Shown here piece by piece: positions 44,260-53,259 of a stretch of 64,000 bases of DNA (the first letter of the stretch is position 1; every line of letters begins with the position of its first letter). Origin of the DNA: Chitinophagaceae bacterium (GTDB taxonomy: Bacteria > Bacteroidota > Bacteroidia > Chitinophagales > Chitinophagaceae); the NCBI GenBank assembly GCA_947446645.1, contig CANFHA010000008.1, forward strand, positions 180,962-244,961. The letters are read 5' to 3'. The notes below the pieces were generated by a model, which saw only the letters and a list, made by a program, of their open reading frames with translations, did no database searches and had not been told where the DNA came from. A program made the position numbers and the translations under genes.

Positions 44260-45729
44260 ATGAGTCCGGCTATACTGCTTTTTATCATACTGGTTTATTT
44301 CTCGGTTTTACTGGGCATTGCTTTCTATACCTCCCGCCACTCTACCAATGAGTCGTTTTTTATCGGCAACCGTGATAGCAAGTGGTGGCTGGTAGCCTTT
44401 GGTATGATCGGCACTTCGCTGTCCGGCATGACCTTCATTTCCGTTCCCGGCAAGGTGGGCGCCAGTGGCTTCCAGTATTTCCAGGTAGTTATTGGTTACT
44501 GGCTCGGCTACTTCGTAGTTGCGTTTATCCTGCTGCCGCTATACTACCGGCTCAATCTCACGTCCATTTATACCTATCTCGATAAACGCTTTGGTAAGGT
44601 TACGTACAAGACGGGCGCACTGTTTTTTACACTTTCCCGCACGCTGGGGGCCACGCTCAGGCTATACCTCGTTATTAAAGTGCTGGAGAAATTCATTCTC
44701 GCCGATATGGGTATTCCATTTGAGGCAACAGCCGTTATTATCCTCGGGCTTATACTGCTATACACCTACCGCGGCGGCGTAAAAACCATTGTGTGGACGG
44801 ACACACTGCAGACTACATTTATGCTGCTGGCGCTCGTTATCTGTGTCATCTATATTATGAACACGCTGCACCTGGATATAGGCAGCACCTGGGCCGCCAT
44901 GCAGCAGAAAGGCTATACCCGCCTGCTGCAAATGGATGTGAACAGCCCCACCTTCTTCCTGAAGCAAATACTGGGCGGTGCCTTTATTACCATAGGCATG
45001 ACCGGGCTGGACCAGGAGATGATGCAGAAGAACATCAGCGTCAGCAACCTCGGCGATTCAAAAAAGAACATGATCACCTTCTGCTTTGTGCTGCTGGTGG
45101 CCAATTTCATTTTCCTGCTGCTGGGTGGCCTGCTCTATCTCTACGCTTCTGCTAAAGGTATCACTGCCGCAAAAGATGATCTCTTCCCTATGATAGCGGT
45201 GAAGAGCGGCCTGCCATTTTACATTACGGTTTGCTTTATCATAGGTCTTATATCGGCCGTTTTCCCCAGTGCCGACGGCGCACTTACTGCCCTTACCTCA
45301 TCATTCTGTATAGATATTCTGGGTATAAGGCGCAATGCACGCATGACCGAAAAACAGCAAAAGCGCACCCGCCTCATGGTGCACAATGTATTTGCAGTGG
45401 TCTTTCTCATCTTCATTTTCCTTTTCCGGGAGATAGATAATGGCTCACTCATAGATACCCTGCTCGATGTGGCAGGCTACACCTACGGACCGCTGCTGGC
45501 CTTGTTCGCCTTTGGTATTTTCACCCGCCGCGCCCTCATGAATGAGCTGGTGCCGCTGGTCTGTATCATTGCGCCGGTGTGCTGCTATATGCTGAAGCAC
45601 AATGAGGCGCGCCTGCTGGGCAGCTATGTTATAGGTACTGAATTGCTTATAATTAACGCATCTCTTACATTTTTACTCTTATTTTTATGCTCTAAAAAAG
45701 GCGGCATGGTAGCGGCCGCAACTCCCTGA
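44260..45729 (+). CDS. sodium:solute symporter family protein
   Basis: A 489-residue inner membrane protein with 13-14 helices of the SSS family. Family-typical parts are GTSLSGMTFISVPGKVG, DTLQTTFMLLALVICVIY and GLISAVFPSADGALTALTS. The ATG at 44260 is used. The substrate is uncertain (sugar, proline, sialic acid-like or other). Its stop overlaps the start of the LOG gene (TGATG at 45727-45731), so the two are coupled. Confidence 0.92.
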   Translation: MSPAILLFIILVYFSVLLGIAFYTSRHSTNESFFIGNRDSKWWLVAFGMIGTSLSGMTFISVPGKVGASGFQYFQVVIGYWLGYFVVAFILLPLYYRLNLTSIYTYLDKRFGKVTYKTGALFFTLSRTLGATLRLYLVIKVLEKFILADMGIPFEATAVIILGLILLYTYRGGVKTIVWTDTLQTTFMLLALVICVIYIMNTLHLDIGSTWAAMQQKGYTRLLQMDVNSPTFFLKQILGGAFITIGMTGLDQEMMQKNISVSNLGDSKKNMITFCFVLLVANFIFLLLGGLLYLYASAKGITAAKDDLFPMIAVKSGLPFYITVCFIIGLISAVFPSADGALTALTSSFCIDILGIRRNARMTEKQQKRTRLMVHNVFAVVFLIFIFLFREIDNGSLIDTLLDVAGYTYGPLLALFAFGIFTRRALMNELVPLVCIIAPVCCYMLKHNEARLLGSYVIGTELLIINASLTFLLLFLCSKKGGMVAAATP

Positions 45730-46427
45730 TGAAAGACAAACTGAAAGAACTAAAAATGCGCGACTGGACCGAGACCAAGGCCCATTCCAGCTGGCAGATA
45801 TTTAAGATAATGGCCGAATTTGTGCAGGGCTTCGAAACCCTCGCCAAGGTAGGGCCGTGCATTTCCATATTTGGTTCGGCACGCACCAAGCCGGGCCATA
45901 AGTACTATGAGCTGGCCGTGGAGATAGCAAGGCGACTGGCAGAAGAAGGTTTCGGTATCATTACCGGTGGTGGTCCGGGCATAATGGAGGCAGCCAACAA
46001 AGGTGCTAATATGGCACAGGGCCGCTCCGTAGGGCTCAACATAGATCTTCCGTTTGAGCAAACCAGCAACCCGTTCATAGACCGCGATACGTTTATGAAT
46101 TTCGACTACTTTTTTGTGCGCAAAGTAATGTTCACCAAGTACTCGCAGGGCTTTATCATGATGCCCGGCGGATGGGGCACCATGGACGAGTTTTTTGAAG
46201 TTGCTACGCTGATACAAACAAGGAAATTCACCCAGACCCCTATGATATGCATAGGGTCCACTTACTGGAACGGCCTCTTTCACTGGATGCGCGAATCTAT
46301 GTATGTGGGTGAGGGCAACATAAGCCCCGGTGACCTGGAAATGATAAAGGTATTCGATACGGCAGACGAAGTAGTATCCTACATGCAGGAGTTTTATACC
46401 CACAACAAGCTTCAGCCTAATTTCTAA
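45729..46427 (+). CDS. LOG family protein (TIGR00730-like)
   Basis: A 232-residue Rossmann-fold protein of the LOG/cytokinin-riboside phosphoribohydrolase family. Signature residues are visible in ITGGGPGIMEAANKGA and PGGWGTMDEFFEVATLIQT, matching the PGGxGTxxE catalytic motif. It would cleave a nucleoside monophosphate to base and ribose 5-phosphate; the physiological substrate in Bacteroidota is unclear. Its start overlaps the symporter stop; the O-methyltransferase follows after 5 bp. Confidence 0.93.
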   Translation: MKDKLKELKMRDWTETKAHSSWQIFKIMAEFVQGFETLAKVGPCISIFGSARTKPGHKYYELAVEIARRLAEEGFGIITGGGPGIMEAANKGANMAQGRSVGLNIDLPFEQTSNPFIDRDTFMNFDYFFVRKVMFTKYSQGFIMMPGGWGTMDEFFEVATLIQTRKFTQTPMICIGSTYWNGLFHWMRESMYVGEGNISPGDLEMIKVFDTADEVVSYMQEFYTHNKLQPNF

Positions 46428-46432
46428 TACCG

Positions 46433-47086
46433 ATGCTCACACTAATGAAATCCAAACTGCTGGATGATTATGCAGAAAAATATACCTCGGCAGAATTGCC
46501 ATACCTGGCAAAGCTGAACCGCGAGACTAACCTGAAAAGGGGTGATGCCGTAATGCTGTCAGGGCACGTACAGGGTGCGGTATTACAGATGCTCAGCCGC
46601 ATGATACAGCCGCGGAGCATATTGGAGATAGGCACCTACACCGGGTATTCCGCCATATGCCTGGCGCAGGGCCTCAAAGAGGGTGGTGTGCTGCATACAA
46701 TAGAAATAGATGAAGAACTGCAGGACATTGCATCGCACTACATCGAGGAGGCCGGCCTGCTTAGTAGTATACAGCAGCACATAGGTCATGCAAAAGATGT
46801 TATTGCAGCGCTGAATGAATCTTTTGATCTTGTATTCATAGACGCTGACAAAAGCAACTATGAGCTATACTACGACCTGGTCTTCGACAAGGTGCCTGTA
46901 GGTGGCTACATTCTTGCCGACAATGTACTCTACGACGGCGAAGTGGTGTTGCCGGAAACAGAGCAATCAAAAAATGCCCGCGCCATAAGTAGTTTTAACA
47001 AAAAAGTGAAGGCAGATAGCCGCATAGACCACCTGCTGCTCCCCGTACGCGATGGGATTATGGTGATGCGGAAGCTAAGAGAATAG
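46433..47086 (+). CDS. class I SAM-dependent O-methyltransferase
   Basis: A 217-residue soluble methyltransferase of the catechol/caffeoyl-CoA O-methyltransferase type. Motif I is ILEIGTYTGYSAICLAQGL, and the metal-binding Asp-rich motif is DLVFIDADKSNYELYYDL. The substrate is unknown; small phenolic or lipid-like acceptors are typical. It follows the LOG gene after 5 bp, so the symporter, LOG and methyltransferase genes probably share one transcript. Confidence 0.92.
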   Translation: MLTLMKSKLLDDYAEKYTSAELPYLAKLNRETNLKRGDAVMLSGHVQGAVLQMLSRMIQPRSILEIGTYTGYSAICLAQGLKEGGVLHTIEIDEELQDIASHYIEEAGLLSSIQQHIGHAKDVIAALNESFDLVFIDADKSNYELYYDLVFDKVPVGGYILADNVLYDGEVVLPETEQSKNARAISSFNKKVKADSRIDHLLLPVRDGIMVMRKLRE

Positions 47087-47111
47087 CTGCCAGCATAGTC
47101 GCTCAGCCTTT

Positions 47112-49553
47112 TTATACCGGGTCTACATCAAACACTAACTGCACATTGGTATTACCCTTTTTGGATAGTATTACGGAGCGTTGGTTTTTCAGAAAGCTTT
47201 TAAGTGCATCCAGCAGCTTTTGATCTCTCGGGGCTTTTATCCAGATCTCGTGGATGAAGAGATTGCGCACGCGGGATACTAATGCCGGGGCCGGGCCCTG
47301 AACTATTATTCCTTCCACCGTTTTCAGTGCTTCTGCCATTTGGGCCGCCGCGGCTATTGCCTTCGGTTCATCCTGGTGTTTGAAGGTGATCTTTATGAGC
47401 CTGCTGTAAGGTGGGTAGCCAAAGCCCTCGCGGTACCTGATCTCATGTTTGTAAAATGATTGTACATCGTGGTCCTTTACCCACTGCAGCACAGGATGCT
47501 GTGTGTTATATGCCTGGATGATCACCCTGCCCTTGCCATCTACCCTGCCGGCGCGGCCGCTCACCTGCTCCATAAGCTGGAAGGCGCGCTCGTTTACACG
47601 GAAGTCGGGATAGCTGAGCAGGCTGTCTGCACTGAGGATGCCTACCAGGCTCACGGAGGCAAAGTCCAGACCCTTTACTACCATCTGTGTACCTACCAGC
47701 ACATCTACCTGCCTCTTCTCCAGCTTGTCCAGCAGCTCGGTCATACTATGCTTGCCGCGCATACTATCTACATCCATACGGGCCACCCGGGCCTCGGGAA
47801 ATATCAGCTGCACTTCTTCCTCTATCTTCTCCGTGCCGAAGCTTTTACTCACAAGCCGCGTGCTTCCGCATTGCGGGCAGCTCTGTGTTACAGCAGCCTT
47901 TAGCCCGCAATAGTGGCAGTGCATTTTGTCTGTGCTCTTGTGATAAGTAAGGGATACCGAGCAATTCTTGCACTGCGGTACCCAGCCGCATACGGTGCAC
48001 AGCTGAAAGGGCGCATAGCCGCGCCTGTTTTGAAACAGGATCACCTGTTTGCGCTGCTGCAGCGCCTCCAGTATAGCCTGCCTCAGTTCTGGTGTTACCA
48101 GCTTTATACCTTGTGTGCGCACTGTTTCCAGCGACTTCGCATTCACCACTTCTATCTCAGGCATTTTTACACCCAGGTAGCGGTCTTTAAGCGGCACATA
48201 GGCATACTTTGCCCACTGCACATTAAAGAGGCTCTCTACAGATGGTGTGGCTGAGCCCAGTATGATCTTCGCATCAAAAAGTGAAGCCAGGTAAATGGCT
48301 GCATCGCGCGCATGAAAGCGTGGCGCGGGATCCTTTTGCTTATAAGAGCCATCGTGCTCTTCGTCCACAATTATGAGCCCAAGATCGTGGTAGGGCAGCC
48401 ATAGCGCGGAGCGCGGACCCACAACTACCTGGTAGTTTCCTTTGCGCACCTTTTCCCATATTTCCACCCGCTCATTGTTGCTGAAATGCGAGTGGTATAC
48501 ACCCAGTATATCGCCAAAATAGGCGTGCAGCCGGCTTACAAGCTGGGTGGTAAGGCCTATCTCCGGTACCAGGAATATGGCTTGCCTGCCTGCTGCCAGG
48601 CACTCTTTTATCTTGTGTATGTAGAGCAGTGTTTTACCACTGCCGGTAACGCCGTGCAGCAGCGCCACCTTCTTTTCCTGCAAGCCGGTGTTCAGCTCAT
48701 CGTATGCGGTTTGCTGCGCGGGGGTGAATATTATTTCTTTTTGCTCCTTTATAGCGGCATAGATGATCCTGTCTACATTTTTTTCTTCTATCAGGAAAAT
48801 GCCTTTGTCGGCAAGTGCCTTTACCTGCGCTGCGGAGGCCGCTACACGGTCCAGCAGATCGGCCTGGCGCACTATGCCCAGCTTCATAGATATTTCGGTA
48901 TAGGCCATGAGCAGCTCCAGCTGCTTTGGCGCTTTCTCCAGTTTTTTAAACAGCGCCATCAGTGCTTTTTCTTCCTTGTGCTCAGGTGCCAGTGTCACCA
49001 CTTTTTCACGGCGCGGCCGGTACGCTGTCTCCAGCGATTCATTGATCTGGATAACCTCCTTTTCCAGCAGCTCATTGAGCACAGCCGCAAAGTGGCGCGA
49101 ACCAATAATATTTCTGAGCTCACTAATGGTGATCTCCTTGCGCAGCACCAGGTTGTCTACTGCCAGCCAGGCCTCGTTGGTCCACTCATACACTATACTT
49201 TCATCGCCTACCCATTCCAGCCGCGTTTCGCCCATCAGCTTCAGGTGCGCAGGTAGTGCTGCCTGCATTACCTCGCCGGGCACGGCCATGTAGTATTGCC
49301 CTATCCAGCGCCAGAACTGCAGCTGCTTTTCATTCACCACTGGTTCGCTGTCAATAATGCCGCGTATTGGCTTTACGAGGTATAGTTCCGGCTTTTCGTT
49401 GTGCAGCCGCTCTACTATGCCGGCATATTGTTTGTTCTTGCCCAGCTCCACCTCCACGCGCATACCCAGCCGCAGGTGGTCCTGCATTTCGTGCGGAACT
49501 CCGTAGGTAAGTATTTGTGGAAGATTGAGGGGAAGGATGATGTCGGCAAACAT
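47112..49553 (-). CDS. priA: primosomal protein N' (replication restart helicase)
   Basis: An 813-residue PriA superfamily 2 helicase that reloads the replisome at repaired forks. An N-terminal DNA-binding part (about 1-110) is followed by the helicase core: Walker A GVTGSGKT at 301-308, DEEH at 397-400, then a Cys-rich insertion with eight Cys in CxxC pairs (about 515-560, CTVCGWVPQCKNC, CHYCG, CPQCGS), and motif VI in QVSGRAGR. The length and order match PriA. It is convergent with the methyltransferase gene and preceded by a 272-bp gap without a gene. Confidence 0.96.
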   Translation of the reverse strand: MFADIILPLNLPQILTYGVPHEMQDHLRLGMRVEVELGKNKQYAGIVERLHNEKPELYLVKPIRGIIDSEPVVNEKQLQFWRWIGQYYMAVPGEVMQAALPAHLKLMGETRLEWVGDESIVYEWTNEAWLAVDNLVLRKEITISELRNIIGSRHFAAVLNELLEKEVIQINESLETAYRPRREKVVTLAPEHKEEKALMALFKKLEKAPKQLELLMAYTEISMKLGIVRQADLLDRVAASAAQVKALADKGIFLIEEKNVDRIIYAAIKEQKEIIFTPAQQTAYDELNTGLQEKKVALLHGVTGSGKTLLYIHKIKECLAAGRQAIFLVPEIGLTTQLVSRLHAYFGDILGVYHSHFSNNERVEIWEKVRKGNYQVVVGPRSALWLPYHDLGLIIVDEEHDGSYKQKDPAPRFHARDAAIYLASLFDAKIILGSATPSVESLFNVQWAKYAYVPLKDRYLGVKMPEIEVVNAKSLETVRTQGIKLVTPELRQAILEALQQRKQVILFQNRRGYAPFQLCTVCGWVPQCKNCSVSLTYHKSTDKMHCHYCGLKAAVTQSCPQCGSTRLVSKSFGTEKIEEEVQLIFPEARVARMDVDSMRGKHSMTELLDKLEKRQVDVLVGTQMVVKGLDFASVSLVGILSADSLLSYPDFRVNERAFQLMEQVSGRAGRVDGKGRVIIQAYNTQHPVLQWVKDHDVQSFYKHEIRYREGFGYPPYSRLIKITFKHQDEPKAIAAAAQMAEALKTVEGIIVQGPAPALVSRVRNLFIHEIWIKAPRDQKLLDALKSFLKNQRSVILSKKGNTNVQLVFDVDPV

Positions 49554-49825
49554 GGGTGCAAGTTAACTAAAACCCCAAACCCTTGCCGATACCTGATTGG
49601 GACATTGGTCCGGGGTATAGGCTCGCGGCGGTGGGTACTTAAGCCCATGTCTATACTTTTGGGTTCATGCGAATTTTTTATACCCCGCTGAGGAGACGAA
49701 GACTCCCCGGTAACACAATGTTATAGCAACTAGCTCAGTAAATATTTGGTTTTCAATATTATATATACAATGTTGTTTTAAAAATACATATGTTTGTGTT
49801 TGATTTTCGCTGTCAAAATTGATTT

Positions 49826-50647
49826 ATGAGAAAGCATCTGTTTATTTGGGCAACTATAGTGGTGTTGTCTGGCTGTAGTAAAACCACCAATTACGATACC
49901 AATACTGCAAATAGCAATATTGCAAATGGAAAAAGTAATAACAGCAATAGCAGGATCGCAAGCCCTAAAAAGGGGATTGGGCTCAGTGAATCTGGCGGGT
50001 TCAACGATACGCAATTACAACTACTAAATGTAAGTTGGTATTACAACTGGGGTTTAACCACTGCTGCGCATTCCACTATTCCGTTTGTACCTATGGAATG
50101 GGGTACCGGGGGGCTTTCGCACTTGGGCCATTATACCTATTTGCTGGGGTTCAATGAGCCCGACAATACATCTCAATCTAACCTCACTGCAGCCCAGGCA
50201 CTCACCTATTGGCCCACACTTGTGGCAGCCACTACCTATGTGGGTAGCCCGGCCACAGCTGGCAGCCCTAATACGTCGGGCAGTTGGTTACAACAATTTA
50301 TGTCTTCCTCCCCCGCACCCAAGGTTGATTTCATCACTGTGCACTGGTACAAAGGGGTAGATACGACGAGGTTTTACAGCGATATGATAAGTATCCACAA
50401 CCTTTTCAATAAGCCGATATGGGTAACAGAATTTGCCCCGCAAACTACCAGCTCAAGTGCGTCGCAACCAACCAAATACTCCCAAGCCCAGGTAAACCAG
50501 TTCATAACATCCGTTACCAGGTGGATGAACGCCCAAAGCTTCATTGAGCGCTATGCCTGGCATGATTCCAAAGCAGGCACTTCGGCCATTTTTACCACTT
50601 CAGGTGCGCTTACTGCCACCGGGGTTAAGTATGCAGCAGCTCCGTAG
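49826..50647 (+). CDS. GH128-like glycosyl hydrolase lipoprotein
   Basis: A 273-residue lipoprotein: lipobox VVLSGC with Cys17. The catalytic TIM-barrel is of the Asl1/GH128 type, with two candidate acids, GFNEPD (acid/base) and WVTEFAP (nucleophile), and the WYYNWGL start strand. Family members act on beta-1,3-glucans. It stands alone on a + segment between priA and the broken sulfotransferase; no polysaccharide utilisation locus surrounds it. Confidence 0.85.
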   Translation: MRKHLFIWATIVVLSGCSKTTNYDTNTANSNIANGKSNNSNSRIASPKKGIGLSESGGFNDTQLQLLNVSWYYNWGLTTAAHSTIPFVPMEWGTGGLSHLGHYTYLLGFNEPDNTSQSNLTAAQALTYWPTLVAATTYVGSPATAGSPNTSGSWLQQFMSSSPAPKVDFITVHWYKGVDTTRFYSDMISIHNLFNKPIWVTEFAPQTTSSSASQPTKYSQAQVNQFITSVTRWMNAQSFIERYAWHDSKAGTSAIFTTSGALTATGVKYAAAP

Positions 50648-51005
50648 CTCTTCTCCTGTGTATCTTTTATTGTCTTGCTATCGGCATGCCTAAGTATGCA
50701 GGCACGAGTCGGCTTCTCACGTGGCTGTATAACAGTCTTGCGCCTGTAGGATAAGTTGTTTTCATTCAAATCCGCAAGCCAGACGGTTTAAAACATCAAA
50801 ACAATAAGCCAAAATTTAATTTTAACTCACAATTAAATTCTTAACTTAAAATTTTGCAGATAGTGACGGCAATGACAACCATGCATATACGGTTTAAAAT
50901 TAATCTGGCCAGAACATATAGGGACTGCATCTATCTGACACTGACCTTGGTCATTGGCTTTTTTACCAGAAATTGTTTATTTGCAACGACAAAGGAATTT
51001 TTGCG

Positions 51006-52551
51006 GTGCAAAGGCTACTACTTACAATCATCTTATTTGTTTTCTCATTACAGCTACAAGGGCAGGTTTTCCCAAAGGAAGGTAGCACCCTCAATTATCG
51101 CATAATTGGCTTTTCTTTTCCTGGGTCTGAGGGTACCACAGACTACCGGCTCGAAATCGCCGCAGGTAATTACAATAACGAGGATTCCTTTAAGAAAAAT
51201 ATCATTCTTTCTCCCGTTGGCAAAAGTGCAAAGCTTATTACCGAAGTACCGGCTTTTGGCCAGCGCTACACCTGGCGTGTAGTATACAAGCACAACCGGG
51301 ACGATGTAAAAAAATCAGACTTCTACCACTTTTCTACAGGTATTAGGCCTGCCCTAGATACTGCGCAGCGCCGTCTCAGTATTCTGCAGCCAGCAACATC
51401 TTACAAAGACGCATACGCCTGTATAGATGGCATTGGTGTCATCTACGATATGGCCGACAACCCGGTATGGTATCTGCCCGATTCAGCAGCGCTGGCCGGT
51501 AGTGCTGGTGATATTAAGGTGACACCGCAAGGTACGCTCACCTACATAGTAGATATTGCTGGCTATGAGACAGACTATAATGGAAAAAACTATGGACTAC
51601 GCCCCCCTACGACCGAGATACAGGTTCCGGTTTCCACCATCACGAATTTACACGCCTGGCAAATGGTCATTACATGGTACTTGGTACTGACTTCGTATGG
51701 TACAGCCGTATCAAAACCAAAGACAGCAGCTACTTCGTCACTGTTCGCGATACAGTGAAGCACGATAGATATACTGGTTCACAGGGATCAGCTTTTAGGG
51801 ATACCTCGATCGCCCAAAACAGGGGCCGATATAATACGATCATAGAATTCGATGAAAATGGTAAGACCGTGTGGATATGGCACGACGAAAAATACCTGGA
51901 GGCTTCAGACTATGTAAACTACTGGCCGGGTGACATAAGCCGGCGCTATGAGCCCACACATGAACGCGTTCTATTTCGATGAAAAAAACAATGCTATCTA
52001 TGCCAGCTACCGCAACATGGACCGGATCATAAAGATCGATTATCCAAGTGGTAAAGTGGTGCGATCCTACGGTGAGGTGTACAAGAAGGGCGCACCTATA
52101 AAGGGTAATGGCATGTTCTGCAACCAGCACAGTATACGCAGGTCAAAAGACGGCTACCTCTATTTTTTCAATAATAACTACTGCTACGGCCTCAGCAAAA
52201 TGCCGGCTTTGATGCTGATGCGCGAGCCTGAAAAAGACACCAACGTATTGGAACCAGTATGGGAGTATGGCTGCACTGCGGATGGCTATAAAAGAGGATT
52301 CTATTCCGGTGGTATAGCCACCGAGCTTGCAGACGGCTTCATTTTTCATTTGTCTTGGCTCAGACTATGCAAAGCTGCAGATAGTGAACCGTGAAAAGAA
52401 AACGATCTGGTGTGCCCTGCCCGAAATGCGCAGCAAGGAAGGAACCTGGGTACCCTCAGAAAAAATATACCGGGCAAATCTCCTCACGCGGGCAGACCTC
52501 GAGCGGCTCATTTGGGCTGGTGAAAAAAATGCAGATGCGCAACACTTATAA
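51006..52551 (+). pseudogene. aryl-sulfate sulfotransferase, interrupted by three indels
   Basis: Reads as one exported ASST-type protein in three frames. A GTG at 51006 starts a signal peptide (RLLLTIILFVFSLQLQGQ). The intact parts show YACIDGIGVIYDMADNPVWYLPDS, then FHHHEFTRLANGHYMVLGTD, IIEFDENGKTVWIWHD, then MNAFYFDEKNNAIYASYRNMDR. The breaks are at about 51631-51633 (one T missing in a T-run), about 51953-51960 (two bases missing in a CA repeat) and about 52342-52346 (one T too many in a T5 run). Each falls in a short simple repeat. Recent decay or uncorrected sequencing error both fit. Confidence 0.82.
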
Positions 52552-52698
52552 CTTACCTGTATCTTGCCAGCTGGCTTCGTTCGCCTGCCACTCTCTATAA
52601 CTTTACATATAGAATGAATGATAGTGCCGGTTTTCAATAATTTTTTTGCTATAACAGCGTTATGCCTTTTCCTGCATAAATGGATCAAATATTATACG

Positions 52699-53223
52699 AT
52701 GGATATACTTATTCGCCGCGCAACAGCCGCTGATGCTAAGATTGTAGCAGAGATTGGAAGAGTGGCTGTGGAACTGGCCCACCGCGATAGCTGCTCCACA
52801 GCTGACATGGAGCTTTTCCTTACCGCCCACTACAACGAGACCGCCATACTAAATGAGGTGACTAACCCCGATCATATTTATAACCTTATCTTTTGCGACC
52901 ACCAGCCCGCAGGCTTCTCTAAGATCATCCTCAATGCAGAACACCCCAATATCCCCCAAAAGAACGTTACCAAGCTGGACCGCATATACCTTCTGCCCGG
53001 CTTCTATGGAAAGCAATTGGGCGCTCAGCTACTAGCACATAATGTAGCTTTATCCCACAGTAACGACCAGTGCGGCATGTGGCTCTTCACCTGGACGGGC
53101 AATGAGCAGGCCGTGCACTTTTATAAAAAGAATGGCTTCACTATTATCGGTGATCACAGATTCAAAATATCAGAAACGCACTACAACCCTAACCACCATA
53201 TGCTCCTCAGCTATGGAAACTGA
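52699..53223 (+). CDS. GNAT family N-acetyltransferase
   Basis: A 174-residue single-domain acetyltransferase. The start used is ATG 52699 (MDILIRRATAADAK). The acetyl-CoA segment KLDRIYLLPGFYGKQLGAQLLAHNVA has the Q/RxxGxG/A-type loop in the form GKQLGAQ, and the end QAVHFYKKNGFTIIGDHRF is typical. The acceptor is unknown; no partner gene is adjacent. mutL follows 36 bp downstream in the same direction. Confidence 0.9.
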   Translation: MDILIRRATAADAKIVAEIGRVAVELAHRDSCSTADMELFLTAHYNETAILNEVTNPDHIYNLIFCDHQPAGFSKIILNAEHPNIPQKNVTKLDRIYLLPGFYGKQLGAQLLAHNVALSHSNDQCGMWLFTWTGNEQAVHFYKKNGFTIIGDHRFKISETHYNPNHHMLLSYGN

Positions 53224-53259
53224 GTAAACGCCCCGTATATTTACAAAAAATAGGGAATA

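Noticed and set aside
49554..49825. Possible gene between priA and the GH128-like gene
   Set aside because: Only short frames without start signals or composition bias; looks like a promoter region.
50648..51005. Possible gene or RNA between the GH128-like gene and the sulfotransferase
   Set aside because: AT-rich, no good frame, no strong hairpin; nothing supportable was seen.
51006..52551. Programmed frameshifting in the sulfotransferase gene
   Set aside because: Three separate shifts of different size and direction, with no slippery heptamer plus structure; errors or decay are simpler.
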